A stretch of DNA of 64,000 nucleotides from Zarea fungicola (lineage: Eukaryota; Ascomycota; Sordariomycetes; Hypocreales; Cordycipitaceae), in NCBI GenBank assembly GCA_900169235.1, contig FWCC01000043.1:124001-188000 (forward strand). Reading direction: 5' to 3'. Below the pieces are notes generated by a model. The model saw nothing but the letters and a program-made list of their open reading frames with translations, made no database searches and had not been told where the DNA came from. Positions 44,536 through 56,257 of the stretch are shown piece by piece; the stretch's first letter is position 1; each line of letters starts with the position of its first letter. The position numbers and the translations under genes are program-made.

Positions 44536-46485
44536 GGCGTTTGTCCTGGCACTGGGCCTTCAAACGTCATGAGCGAGAGGCCTAATAAAAGAATTGAATT
44601 GATCTAGGGCCAGTCCAGATGACTTTGATGGCGGCCGTTGGAAATGTGCTTTTGCTCTGTCGTCTTGTGGGGTCTCCTGGAATATAATAGGGACTTGGGG
44701 GGCTGAAAGGAGGGTCATCCTTGACGGCTGGTGCCTCACCTCCGCTAGATCATAACTTAAAGGCAATGGCTATAACGGCTGATGGTGGGTCGGCTTCCTC
44801 TCCCCTTCCCAAGGACTGTTAAAGACGTTAGCGCTCAGACTCGAGTTGACCTTAATGAAGCCTTGCGGAGTACTCGCAGCGGACCATAGTTCATACACTT
44901 GTTGGTGTCGTTGGAGCCGCTAATACGGCCATTTACTTAAAAGTTCCAATGCCACATTACATCCGAGTGCCATTGTCCATTGTTGGTCTGGTTGCAAGCC
45001 ACAAATCATCCCAAGCAGCTCAATGTGAAACCGGGGGACGGGTTGGGGCTCCTAGCGCCGGATGATGCACAAATGTCGCCACGGCGCCGCAGAAAATCAC
45101 GCAAGAAGGAACAAAGAAGCTCCCAACGCCCTCGCGATTGTAATTAAGGCTCTATTCAAGACATCGCACCGACTCTCTTTGAAAAGTATTTTTGGTTTTG
45201 TGTACAAACTTGTAGAAAGTGTTGATTAGTGATACGAGAGTCCTACCTGTTTGTGGCGGCTGACGAAGGCTCAGTCTTATTAGGCCATCTGGTAGCCGGT
45301 GTAATTGTCACGCAGAACAGGAANNNNNNNNNNNNNNNNNNNNNNNNNNNNNNNNNNNNNNNNNNATCACACCCCGCGCAACAGTAATTCTCCGTCCCCA
45401 CACGGCATGCTAGTGGATACGAACTGAGGCTTCGGATGCTGCTATAACAGGTGCTACCGTCGGGTCGGCGAACGGCTTCTTACTTGCATAGTAACTCCGA
45501 GATTTGAATGTCTATTGAAAGGGGTCGGTGAAGCGCTGCTTTGAGACATGGATAAGGAGTAGTAACTCCATAACGGTATTGAATGGAGATGATTGCAGAC
45601 ACTGAAAGAAGTAGGTTTGAATACAAGCTCCCTGTTCCTAGACTACTACATATAGCCAGGAGGCTGCAAGTGGAAGCCGGCAGTTCTGTCGGAGCCAGAT
45701 TCCACATCACACAACGGAGGGGTAAATTCCTTGATTGGCGGATTTGAAATGGCCAAACTGTTTTCCATTACATGTACAGCTGTCATTTGTTCGGGAATAC
45801 CATCCTTTATAATCTCCCGCAGAACCTCTCGGTTTGAATGAACAAACTTCTCACCGAGCGTGCCCTCTATGGACAGCCGCCATGGTAGGACTGAACTAGT
45901 TCTGCAAAGCCAAGGAAGCCAAGTGATTCAGCTTCATCGGAGCTGCCTGTCGCCTTGGCGCCGATTCGACCACGTGTATTTCAATCAATACTAGGCTGCA
46001 ACCTGCAGAGCACGGCTGCAAGTTGTGGTATCAATCTCAAAAATCGCGCTTATCAACAAATCAATTTCGTTGGGTCAGTTTAACAAGTCGCAATGCGACC
46101 CCGGATCACACTTGTCGACAATGTGCCTAGTTCGCACTGGTGGCGCGGACCAATTACCCTGAACGGTTGACCAGAACAATGCTCCGCGCCCGAATCCGCA
46201 GGTTGCGAGATATCAAATACAAGTCGGTCGTATCCTACCTGTTAGTTAATACAGTCTACCTAAATCTGGACTTTGTCCCGTTGTGGATACTGCAGGGGTA
46301 ATAAGGGGCGAACAGGATTGGAGCAGAAGTCATGATGGACATGAACTGTTGCTTGGCCTACCTACGCCATCAAGACAAAGCGGGGGCTTTGTCAACCATA
46401 TATAGGCCAGGAGCAACGGCCGATACTGTCCGCCTTCGGCCACTGGTACGAGCGCCGCGTTCACTAATCGTTGCTTTGACACACA
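44536..46485. other. Long region without a supported gene, containing the assembly gap
   Basis: Short frames only. It includes the run of Ns, so a gene piece could be hidden. The last 100 bases are promoter and leader of the SnoaL-like gene, with a TATATAGG at about 46399. Confidence 0.5.
45324..45365. other. Assembly gap, 42 Ns
   Basis: A run of undetermined bases. Its true length is unknown. Confidence 0.99.
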
Positions 46486-47120
46486 ATGCTGATCAGCACT
46501 GCTTTTCTCGTTGGTCTCGCCGGCCTCACTGGCTCCTGGGCCGCTGCCGATTCTTCTTACTCCGACTCATCCATTCGACAGATTCCCATTGATCCATTCG
46601 ACCTCGCAACCGCCTTTGGAGAATCAGGTGTTGCCAGCAATCCTTCCGACGTGGAAGCAATCCGCAATGCCTTGGCCCATTATCCCTTGGCTATTGACGG
46701 CAAGAACTTTGCCGCCCTTGATCTTGTATTCACGCCCAACGCAGTGACAAACTACTCTGCCCCCCTAAACATCCTGACACCGTTGTCCGCGATTAAATCA
46801 GGGCTGCAGGCCAGTCTTGCACCCGTTACGACTCAGCACACCTATGGCACGCAGGTCATTGATGTTACGTCTTCAAAATCGGCCTCGTCTGTAACCTATT
46901 TCGTCGCAACTCATTTCGGGAAAGGCGTCCACGTTGGCAAGATTGCTACTGCGTACGGCCAGTATCAGGACACATTGGTCAAGCAATCAGGGAAATGGAG
47001 AATTAGTCGCCGAAATTTGGTATACATGGTAAGAGCTGAGATGTTTTACTTCCGCAAGTCTCCGTTGCTAATAACGATCTGTAGGGTCCCATTATTGGCG
47101 ACCTAACCATCTTTTCGTAG
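46486..47120 (+). CDS. Secreted SnoaL-like (NTF2-fold) protein
   Basis: Two exons (46486-47028, 47085-47120) give 192 residues; the intron starts GTAAGA and contains the branch-like GCTAATAAC. Residues 1-20 are a signal peptide (MLISTAFLVGLAGLTGSWAA). From about residue 50 the chain follows the SnoaL/NTF2-like cone fold: DVEAIRNALAHYPLAIDGKNFAALDLVFTPNAV is the opening helix and strand, YFVATHFGKG and YGQYQDTLVKQSGKWRISRRNLVY are the late strands. Family members include polyketide cyclases, dehydratases and non-enzymatic carriers. A secreted fungal version has no assigned substrate. It is convergent with the dioxygenase 250 bases away, and both are secreted, but co-function is only a suggestion. 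Confidence 0.82.
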
Positions 47121-47376
47121 GGGTGAAGCGCACACGGAATCACGGTCGCTGGCCGTCCTGTGACCAAGGAACTTATACAGGGCCTAGCGAAATTGCTGAA
47201 ACTGATAACTGTGGATATGCCGCAATCACGACTAGAACCGCTGGGGTTGGGTCGCTGGTTGTTTGTAAACGCACTGTTGGACGAGACTGGAGATTGGGCA
47301 AAGACATAGAACTCTATTAGTACATGTGCGCCTGAAGCAATAGCAAGTAATTATTTCGGCGTCATAGCATAGCCCG

Positions 47377-48490
47377 TCAGTGGCACACAGCACTCGTATT
47401 CAAAGCGGGATGGTACGTCGCCGCCGGTGTGACAGCCTCACTGTGCGTGACATTGATCCCAAAGGTTATCCAGGCCAGAATGCCATCCTCCAAAGTGCTG
47501 CCAAGACGCATATACTTTGCCTGTGGATCACCACCTGCATTCAGGTCACCCTTGAGTATGAAGTCTTCTGAATTTGTAGTGACAGGCTGCGTATTTGTCG
47601 AATATGGCCAGTATGCATTTGTCGAATTGATGAGATCCTGGTCAAAGTATATCTGCGAAACATACGCCGCTTCTGTGTCAAAGAGTGTCCCATTGGCGAG
47701 CGGTTGGGCATTTAGATGCGCCATGACATGAATGTGGACGGTACGGTTAGTGTAATGGCCGGGAAAGAGGGTCGAGAATTGTACGACTCCATCGACATCT
47801 GTTTTTTGTACGCCTCGGAGCCAGGTATTATAGACATTGGACGGGTCCGCCGCCCCGTTGCCATTAGTAGGGTCAATAACGCCGCCATAAACCCCTGTTG
47901 AGTTGCAATCTATAGTAAACAAAAAGGTTAACGATTTCGCTGTTGAATTGTGGGAACCTGGGTGCTTACTCCAAATGTCAATAAATGCCGCTTCCACAGG
48001 CTTACATGTAGACGCGTCGATGAACTGTATGTCAAGCTCTAGAGGAATTCCTTCCTGTTCTTCAACGAGATCAGATCGTACGTACTCCCCCTCGACGTCT
48101 AATTATTGGTCAGTCCATGTATCAGTAAAGCATAGAGGCACACGACTCACAATATGGCCCAACCATCTCTTCTGGAGACATTGCACATGAAGAGTTACCT
48201 CCGAATAGTGTGGCTGGATCTTGCTCAACAGTGTACTCTGCGCGAGACTCTTCTCCCCGCATCGCAAGGAGGGCACGTTTCTGTTTTAAGCCACGAGCAG
48301 CGAGAGAACGGCGGTGTATTGCCCTCTCAATCACACCATTGGCGTTTAGCTTTGATGAACAATGTGACAGATTGGCCGAGCTTCCTTTAAAGTAGCTCTG
48401 GCGAGCGGTGAGCTCCGCCGTATGGTCCTCGCCCGGATGAGCAGCGACAAAAGAGCCGAATATAGGTAAGAGGAATTTCAAAAGCTTCAT
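47377..48490 (-). CDS. Secreted intradiol ring-cleavage dioxygenase
   Basis: Three exons on the minus strand (48490-48151, 48098-47970, 47909-47377) give 333 residues. MKLLKFLLPIFGSFVAA is the signal peptide. After a linker (ELTARQSYFKGSSANLSHC) comes the protocatechuate-3,4-dioxygenase-like fold: GPYYVEGEYVRSDL, DIWNCNSTGVYGGV across the second splice, TWLRGVQKTD..G, then TLFPGHYTNRTVHIHV. Tyr in GPYY, Tyr in GHY and the two His of HIH are the expected iron ligands. Such extracellular fungal enzymes cleave catechols and related aromatics between the hydroxyls. Substrate is unknown; host phenolics or melanin/quinone intermediates are possible. Several NxS/T sites are present, consistent with secretion. 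Confidence 0.9.
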
Positions 48491-50802
48491 TATGATGAAG
48501 GCAGTTGTTAGTATAATAATGTGTTCTAGAATAGACCGCGTGATTGTTGAAATTCGCAACTCCACTGGTGCTTTGCGTACATGGCCAAGGCATTGAATCT
48601 TTAAATAAGCGTATCTAGTACGTTAATCGTGTTGACTTAGAGTTTGAAGTGATGACGGCCGTTGACGCTCAATCCGTCAGCAAACGTACGTGCCGCGCGT
48701 AGGCCACACGTGGTCGACGTCATGCGCCACTCCCTTGGCTGTTGGCATTTGATTACTATGCCATTTTCAGTTACCGCTACGCAGAGTATATTGGCCAAAG
48801 CCGTTACAGAGTCGATGGAGGAAGGCCTCGTACATACATTGCCCTTACTTACTCATCCTCCACTCCAAAGAACTTTGATTGTGAGTTGGCTGCATCTGGG
48901 AAAGAATTGCCCCAGGAAAATGTGAATGACCGATGTTTAATCCCCATGTTTCACGGTTAGATTCCATTTAATCTGTTTACTCCAAAGTTCCATAGCCTGC
49001 GCGGCTTCTTGCAATTGACTTATCCTCTGGTGCTTGCTCTAAGAATGATGAGGCTACGATGATTACTTTTACAACTCAAATCATAGAAAACTTCCTGGAA
49101 GTTCGCTTTCAAAAGCCCAAGTTTAACCGCTGAATAATCAGTATGGGCAGAAGTTGAAGGAAAAAACAAACCACGTCTTGCCGAGACAATATTCTCAGTA
49201 CGTTTCCGATGGATGCGCTAACCTTTTGGTCCGTGTCACGGCCGATACGGCGCCGGCATTTGTACTCGAGCGTCCGAGCTACTTTACGCGTTACAAGAGC
49301 CTGCGCCGCACGTCGAGAGCGTATTCCTTGCTGTTTACTAGTGATGCCAGCATGGGCGCCAACCCAAAGCCGTCAGACAGGCAGAGAAAGCCCCTTGCCG
49401 TTGCCTGCCTCGATTGAGCTATTTCATTTCCCAATATGATGAGAGAAGACCGAATCATTGTGCCCCATCTTCTAAAGCCACATGCCTATTGTCAGCCACT
49501 GCTGCAGCCCGGCTCCGGCTCCGCGCATCTCAGCAGATCGGAACTCAATTTCAGCAGGCTGACGTATTATTTTGGACGCGGCTCTTCCTCTCCATCCGCT
49601 TTCTTCTCGTGCAGTAGCCAGAATTAGCTGCATCAGCTTCCAAAGAGAAGCCGACGCCGCTCTCGGCCCGGTCGGACATGAAGTACACGTTCAGAAAGTT
49701 ATTTTGCCTTCCTGAAAGCCGATTTAGCCGTTCGCCGGGTTTAAAACTCGCTTTGACCATCCCCACCGCTGCCCCACCGCCACTGGCCGGAAACTGATCC
49801 GATCTTGACCTCGTCGATCTGTTTCGCTTCTCGCACCGTGGGTTGCATTCTTGGCTGCTTCAGCTTTGCCTCCGTCCTTAGTCTGGCCGAGTACCGCTCG
49901 ACTCTACGACTATCAAGACCTGTGCCACTAAATAAACACGAAACTTCCATTGCTTCCCACGCAACCCTGCGTGGTTTCCTGCCGAGGCTGGCCTACGCTT
50001 CAGATTCCTCTATCCCAGTTAAATTACGTATGACAGCTGTGTCGAAGAAAAGTCCGAGCGGCGCAATCCCTTCCGCCAAACTTTTCCATCCACGCGTCAA
50101 CCCACATATTGCTACACAGTCGGACAAGGTTTCTATGCCCATTTTTATTCATGGGTCTTTATTTGTGAATGACTCCTGGGATGATCGATGTCTGGTGTAA
50201 AGTGCCGCCTTTTGAAGCTGAGGTTGGCCGTGGCATATTAGGTACAATTTCTCGATTCACTAGCCTTTCCCCGCTTTGCGTTCTGTTTTAAGGGGGAATA
50301 GTCGAAACTCATTGGAGTGCTGACATCACGGTCAAAGTTTGCGAGTAATTGGACGGATAGACAGTCCTCTCCCGTCGCTACGGAGGGTCCCCTGCCCAAG
50401 AACTGCGGCGGAAATGCTACGCTCGAAATTAGAGCAGTGATGCAATTAGTCGACATAATATGCCATAAATTATCGGTAAAGGGGTACTATGGCCCAGTCA
50501 CCTCGCGGCGGCCATAGCGTCAATGCCATCAATCGGCGTCTCCTCGTCAGATGAACCACTCAGGCAGTACTGTTAGTATTGCAGCTTGGCAAAGCTATAT
50601 ATAATATGCTCACTCTCTCAGTTTTCGCCTCCTTCTTTTTGAACATGCAGCGTGAATGTATTCCACATTCCTTCTCTTCGCTTCGGCTTTCCGTGTTCCA
50701 GTCTTGCCGTCCTAAATACATCCTCGGTCACTCTGTTGTCTAGGCTTATTGTGCTGACACTGGCGGCGGCCCCCATCTTAGCAGTACTCTCCAGACACAA
50801 CC
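48491..50802. other. Region without a supported gene; upstream of the synthetase
   Basis: Short frames on both strands, the longest (49805-50200) without domain or signal peptide. TATATATAAT near 50596-50606 is a likely core promoter element for the synthetase gene, about 200 bases before its start. Confidence 0.55.
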
Positions 50803-53800
50803 ATGGCTGATGGTAAAAGAGAAATCGTCGAGCATTCGGTCAATTGCCTACCGGCCACCTCTCGCCGTGCCGACTCGACACCGCCGTCACACCCGTCGGT
50901 ATCGTCTGAAGACCTGGCTCTCTACCCCTACGAATCAGCTACCAAAGAGCGTACGCTCATCGATATACTCAACGCCTCCATTGCTGCCTATCCTGACGCT
51001 CTAGCTATTGATAATGGCTCGGTGACGCTAACTTACACGGAGCTCGCTGGGCGTATTGCGGGACTGGTCGACCAACTCCGCCAATCTGGCATCGGAGCGT
51101 GCGACAGAGTTGGTATTCGCGTCACATCTGGCACAACAGAGCTGTACATTGGAATTTTGGCTATCCTCAGCGCCGGCGCTACCTACGTTCCGGTCGATGT
51201 GGACGACCCAGACGAACGCGCGGGCCTCATCTGGCGAGAAGCAGGCGCCTGCGCTGTTCTTACGGATAACAACACCATCACGCTTCACGAAACAAAGCTA
51301 AAGGGAGTAATGTCTCCTAGAAAATCGACACCAGACCATGATGCCTGGATCATCTTCACTTCAGGCTCAACCGGCAAGCCCAAAGGTGTCGCTGTCACCC
51401 ACCGCAGCGCCGCTGCCTTTGTTGACGCCGAGTCCCGACTCTTTGTTCCAAAGAAGCCATTGGCTCCTGGTGATCGGGTTCTCGCTGGTCTTTCTGTCGC
51501 CTTTGATGCTTCGTGTGAAGAAATGTGGCTGGCCTGGCGCCACGGTGCGTGTTTAGTCCCGGTACCACGAAGTCTTATCAAGGCTGGCGCGGAGCTCGGT
51601 ACCTTTATTACATCGCAGCATATTTCTGTCATATCGACCGTCCCGACTCTTGCCGCCCTCTGGCCAACCGAGGCACTCAAACGCCTCCGTCTCTTGATCC
51701 TCGGCGGCGAGGCCTGCTCCTCCGAGCTGGCCAACCGCCTTGCCAGCGCCGTTGAGACTGTATGGAATACCTATGGTCCTACCGAGGCAACTGTTGTCTC
51801 CTGTGGTGCTCCCCTCCTGGCCGAGCCAAACGCGACTGTCCGAATCGGTCTCCCCCTTGCTGGCTGGCGCCTCGCCGTGGTTGGAGCTGATGGCCACCCT
51901 GTGTGCTGGGGTGAGGAGGGTGAGCTCATTATTGGTGGTATTGGCATGGCTCGCTATCTAGACCTTGAAAAGGACAGAGTCAAGTTTAAGCCCTCTCTAG
52001 CTTTTGGCGGCGAACGTGCTTATTACAGTGGCGATTTAGTTCGTGCTGAGAAAGAGGGACTCATCTTTATTGGCCGTAATGATGAGCAGGTGAAGCTAGG
52101 TGGCCGCCGCATTGAGCTTGGAGAGATTGACGCTGCTATAATGACTCTAACAGGTGTCAAGGCAGCCGCCAGCGCCATCCAGTGCAGCGACACGGGCAAC
52201 CAGGTGCTTGTTGGCTACATTGTGCGTGATGGCAAAGTGTTGTCCAAATTTGACAGAGAGCAGCTCAAGCACTTGTTGCCACCTACTCTTATCCCTATGC
52301 TGGTTACCGTCGATAGCATTCCCGTCCGCACATCGGGTAAAGTTGACCGCAAAGCCCTTCCTTGGCCTCCTCCTCGGTCGTCTACAGAAGACTTGGCTGA
52401 AGGCACCACCATGGCTTGGGTCTCTGACCAGTGGCGTGCGGTGATTGGCGCCTCTGGTACATCTCCAGAGTCAAACTTTTTCGAGCTTGGTGGCACCAGT
52501 CTCGCTGCCGCACAGATTGTCTCTCAATTACGCCAACATTGTCATATGCTTTCCGTTGTCGATGTCTATGAAAATCCCACACTGGGCGCTATGACGAAGC
52601 GCATTGACGAGCTGCTCGGTACAACAATTACAGAGCGGGAAATCAAGACCGATCCTCGCTGGGCCGTCCTTTTTCAGAGCGTCGTCATTATTGGAGCATT
52701 TCTACTTCAAGGTCTCCGGGAAATGGCAATTCTGCCCGTGTTTCAGAAAATATTTGAGAACGAGCTTGGTCCTGATTCTTGGGCCTCACATCATGCCCTC
52801 CCTTGGTCTGCTGTCGTCGTGTACTTTCTCGTCTTTTTCACCACTCTCGGTCGTTTGCTGACAACAGTCATGATCGTGTGGCCCTTGACTCTGGGTATTC
52901 AGCCGGGAACGTACCGCCGCGCTGGTTGGACGCATTTGCGTTTATGGGCGGCGGAGCGCTTTGTCGATCTCGGTCAAATCCAGTCAATTGCCGGTACACA
53001 CTGGGCTCGCCATTATGCCTGGGCACTCGGCTGTCACATTGGCCGTGACGTGCAACTGCATGCTCTGCCGCCGGTGACTGGTCTGGGTAGTTTCGGCGAC
53101 GGTGCATCCATTGAGACCGAAGTTGATCTAGCCGGTTGGTGGATCGACGGCGATCTGGTGCACATTGGTACTATCACAGTCGGGAAGCATGCTAGAGTCG
53201 GTGCGCGCTGCGTGCTGATGCCCGATGCTGTCGTCAAGGCACACTCTGTTGTTGAACCGGGTATTGCTGTACAAGGCATCTCCAGACACTCTGTCTCATC
53301 CTTGCCGTCCAGACACGAATCTATTCACGATGACGACTTCCAACCAACCAGCGGAGGCGCTGGTATTGGAATTCTCTACACTCTTGCACTTTTCTTCATG
53401 GATGTGTTGCCTCTTCTTGTTTTTGCACCAATCTGGGGTCTTACGCCAATCTTGGTCAAAGACTACAACAACTTCAAGGAAATGTGCATTGGCCTCATTG
53501 TCATGACGGCGCCTGGAGCAATCCTCGGTGGGTGTCTCCGCGCAGCGGCGATGATCATTGTCGTCCGCCTTGCAAACCGCTCCATTCGGCCTGGTACGTT
53601 TTCATGGAACAGCACCAATCATTTTTGTGCCTGGCTTGTCCACTCTCTCATGGCGGAAGCACGCGACTCCATGTATCCCATCTTCTCCAGCCTGTTTACG
53701 CCAACCTGGCTAAGGTTGCTTGGTGCCAAGATGGGTTACAACATAGAAGCCTCTACGGTGGTCACACTACCGTCGCTTCTCACCGTCCATGACGATGCGT

Positions 53801-54816
53801 TTCTCGCTGACCACGCGCTCGCAGCGCCGTACGAGCTTTCGCACGGCAAAATGCGCCTTGGTACAGTGACTGTTGGTGCCAAGTCATTCCTGGGCAACTT
53901 TGCTATTGCCAGTCCAGATACCAGGGTGCCAGATGAGTCACTCGTCGGAGTTCTGGGTTCAACTCCTCAAGGTCTTGAGGAAAACGAGCAGCAGACTGGA
54001 TCTTCATGGCTTGGGCGTCCACCTATGCTGCTGCCCCGTAAAATTGAGGGCGATATTGACGAAACTCGGACATTTACACCCACGACAAAACTCGTCGTCA
54101 TGCGTACCCTTATTGAATCATGCCGCATGGTTCCTGTCATTCTAAGTACTTTGATCCCTCTTATTGCGGACTTGACGGTATATTGGACAATGTGGAGGTT
54201 TGGTTTTGGTTTTGCCATTCTCGCTGCTGGAGCACTCATGATCGGTGTCGCAATTGTCACTGCTCTCATTTACATTGCTGTCAAGTGCGTTGTAACACCC
54301 AACATCAAGGCCGGCGCCACTCATCCTCTCTGGAGCTCTTTTGTCTGGCGTAAGGAACTGGTCGATTGCTTCTTTTACTCTATGACTTTACCGCTTATGC
54401 TTCGTTACTTTCTTGGTACTCCAGTTGTGCCAGCATTCTTTCGTGGGCTTGGAGCTGACATTGGTACGGGTACGTGGATGGAGGCTGCTGCGCTTCCCGA
54501 GGCAAATCTCTGCCACCTTGGGAACGGCGCCACACTGAACAGGGGCAGCGTGGTGCAGTCGCACCTGTTCCACGACCGTCTCATGAGGCTTGACAAAATT
54601 CACCTCGAGTGCGGTGCCACAATAGGGCCTCACAGTATTGCACTTCCAGGCACAGTACTAGGCGCAGGAACAACAGTATATCCGATGTCTGTTGTTATGC
54701 GCGGAGAACATCTTCCAGGCAGCACACGCTGGGCAGGTAACCCAATATGCCCTTGGAGTGGTGAAGAGAAAGAGGGTTCCCGCAGTTCAAGCTGGGATTC
54801 ACCAGACGGGGTCTAG
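50803..54816 (+). CDS. NRPS-like synthetase of epsilon-poly-L-lysine synthetase (Pls) architecture
   Basis: An intronless frame of 1337 residues. Residues 30-520 are an adenylation domain: FTSGSTGKPKG near 185, FDASCEEMW near 234, YGPTEAT near 324, GRNDEQVKLGGRRIELGEI near 424 and TSGKVDRKALP near 520. A carrier domain follows with FFELGGTS, the phosphopantetheine Ser being S566. The remainder is membrane-bound: three pairs of helices (about 620-715, 855-925, 1105-1165) alternate with three left-handed beta-helix, acetyltransferase-like segments (for example VGARCVLMPDAVVKAHS and IGPHSIALPGTVLGAGTT). This A-T-TM2-C1-TM2-C2-TM2-C3 order is that of Streptomyces Pls and of the Epichloe festucae VibA enzyme, which make epsilon-poly-L-lysine. 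Substrate here is not proven; a related diamino acid is possible. No partner biosynthetic gene is adjacent. Confidence 0.9.
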   Translation: MADGKREIVEHSVNCLPATSRRADSTPPSHPSVSSEDLALYPYESATKERTLIDILNASIAAYPDALAIDNGSVTLTYTELAGRIAGLVDQLRQSGIGACDRVGIRVTSGTTELYIGILAILSAGATYVPVDVDDPDERAGLIWREAGACAVLTDNNTITLHETKLKGVMSPRKSTPDHDAWIIFTSGSTGKPKGVAVTHRSAAAFVDAESRLFVPKKPLAPGDRVLAGLSVAFDASCEEMWLAWRHGACLVPVPRSLIKAGAELGTFITSQHISVISTVPTLAALWPTEALKRLRLLILGGEACSSELANRLASAVETVWNTYGPTEATVVSCGAPLLAEPNATVRIGLPLAGWRLAVVGADGHPVCWGEEGELIIGGIGMARYLDLEKDRVKFKPSLAFGGERAYYSGDLVRAEKEGLIFIGRNDEQVKLGGRRIELGEIDAAIMTLTGVKAAASAIQCSDTGNQVLVGYIVRDGKVLSKFDREQLKHLLPPTLIPMLVTVDSIPVRTSGKVDRKALPWPPPRSSTEDLAEGTTMAWVSDQWRAVIGASGTSPESNFFELGGTSLAAAQIVSQLRQHCHMLSVVDVYENPTLGAMTKRIDELLGTTITEREIKTDPRWAVLFQSVVIIGAFLLQGLREMAILPVFQKIFENELGPDSWASHHALPWSAVVVYFLVFFTTLGRLLTTVMIVWPLTLGIQPGTYRRAGWTHLRLWAAERFVDLGQIQSIAGTHWARHYAWALGCHIGRDVQLHALPPVTGLGSFGDGASIETEVDLAGWWIDGDLVHIGTITVGKHARVGARCVLMPDAVVKAHSVVEPGIAVQGISRHSVSSLPSRHESIHDDDFQPTSGGAGIGILYTLALFFMDVLPLLVFAPIWGLTPILVKDYNNFKEMCIGLIVMTAPGAILGGCLRAAAMIIVVRLANRSIRPGTFSWNSTNHFCAWLVHSLMAEARDSMYPIFSSLFTPTWLRLLGAKMGYNIEASTVVTLPSLLTVHDDAFLADHALAAPYELSHGKMRLGTVTVGAKSFLGNFAIASPDTRVPDESLVGVLGSTPQGLEENEQQTGSSWLGRPPMLLPRKIEGDIDETRTFTPTTKLVVMRTLIESCRMVPVILSTLIPLIADLTVYWTMWRFGFGFAILAAGALMIGVAIVTALIYIAVKCVVTPNIKAGATHPLWSSFVWRKELVDCFFYSMTLPLMLRYFLGTPVVPAFFRGLGADIGTGTWMEAAALPEANLCHLGNGATLNRGSVVQSHLFHDRLMRLDKIHLECGATIGPHSIALPGTVLGAGTTVYPMSVVMRGEHLPGSTRWAGNPICPWSGEEKEGSRSSSWDSPDGV

Positions 54817-56257
54817 GACGATGCTGCCTTGCCCGAGCCGCGGTATACTTTTTGGGAAATGAATATTTGAGCATATTTATTGCTTGTGTAAATAAATTTA
54901 AATGATATTATTTCAACAATCCGATACCAACTAGCTCCTCTTGGTCGAAACGCATTCCTACTCTTCTGCCTCATTTCGAGTCACTGCGTCTTGCTTCTTG
55001 CTCCAAAATTGACCGGCCAAAGCACTGATTGACACATGGTGGGGCTCTGGTTGATCCGGATAGCAACGGTTCGATTCTGTTTAGACGGCAGTGCCATTTA
55101 CCACGGCGAAGATCTCCTGACTGTGCCTTAGCGCGTCGTGGGGAAGCATCGGCTACGATTTCCGTTTCTATTCGGATTGTGGATCGATACGACCTCTGCT
55201 CCCTATTGAACGACATACGGTGGGGCAGAGATATGCAGCCTGAGAATGTGAAATGCGAACCGTCCTCGCTTCAATGGACCCTGTTGCAGGGTTCCCAGCA
55301 ACGCCAGTCAGCAACGCCACTTTGGGAACAAGTCATTCACAAGTCACAACAAGGATGCTTCCTGTACCGCACACGCGTTCGCGACACGTCACAAGGCATG
55401 AGAATTTGGAGGATAGAATTTTGAGACACTGCATCTGGATCAAGCGCCCACAGGCCCCGGGTCTCAGACAAGCCAGCTGGCCAAACCATTTGTACCTTTG
55501 CTAGGCTCGAATTCAACCTCGTTTACAAATAAGCGTACATTGCTTTTGCCTTTTGAAACAAAATAGGTCTAGAGACGCCGCCAGGGATGCCCAGCTAGTG
55601 GCGGAAAACGCTAAAAGTAACACTAAAAACGAACGATAAGGCAGGCTCAGTTTAGTTATAGGCTAAGTGTTGCGCCAAAAAGTGGCCAGCTACAACCAAG
55701 GCTGGCTTATTATCCCATATCTGCTTGACACTAAGTCAGGCTGTATACATGTGAATCTCGTACCTCGGTTTCTTGGCCCGTTTTCAGCAGTTTGGGCCAA
55801 CTGTACGGAATTCAGCCTACCGGCAGTTTAGTCACTGTATTTTAAAAGACAGTGATAATGTCTGTGCTGTACACGTCAAAGGAAATACGTGGTAATTTGA
55901 AAGGATTAATAATCTCTTTGTAGGAGGCATAGCGGCGTGCATGGTCTGTAGGAGGCGAGGGTATCTATTTATAAATATAACCAGTAAATTATCAACAATC
56001 AGAATCTTATTAGCTAGTTTAAAGTATCTTTCAGGTAGCCGCCACATGTCCTGTTTTGCGTGATTGTCTCACGGTTTTCGTACTACGACGCTTTCAGCAT
56101 TTTGGCGAAGCCCACCATGATTACTCTGCGGTCCACCGCCAGAACCGTTACGAGGCATGAAACTCGTTCCAGTACGAATGTCTTTCATCAGACTTTCAGA
56201 CACTTTCCCCGCTTTTTGTTTTAACCGTTTAAATTTAAAACGATGTGATTCCCTCTG
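54817..56257. other. Region without a supported gene; decayed-repeat-like stretch
   Basis: Short frames only. 55550-56050 is rich in TAG/CTA and TA steps and may be decayed transposon, but no protein could be traced. Confidence 0.5.

Noticed and set aside
49805..50200. A 131-codon plus-strand frame upstream of the synthetase
   Set aside because: No signal peptide or domain, and a composition typical of random open frame.
55020..55100. A possible tRNA-like stretch (GGTTCGATTC)
   Set aside because: No acceptor stem or anticodon arm can be paired around the T-loop-like word.
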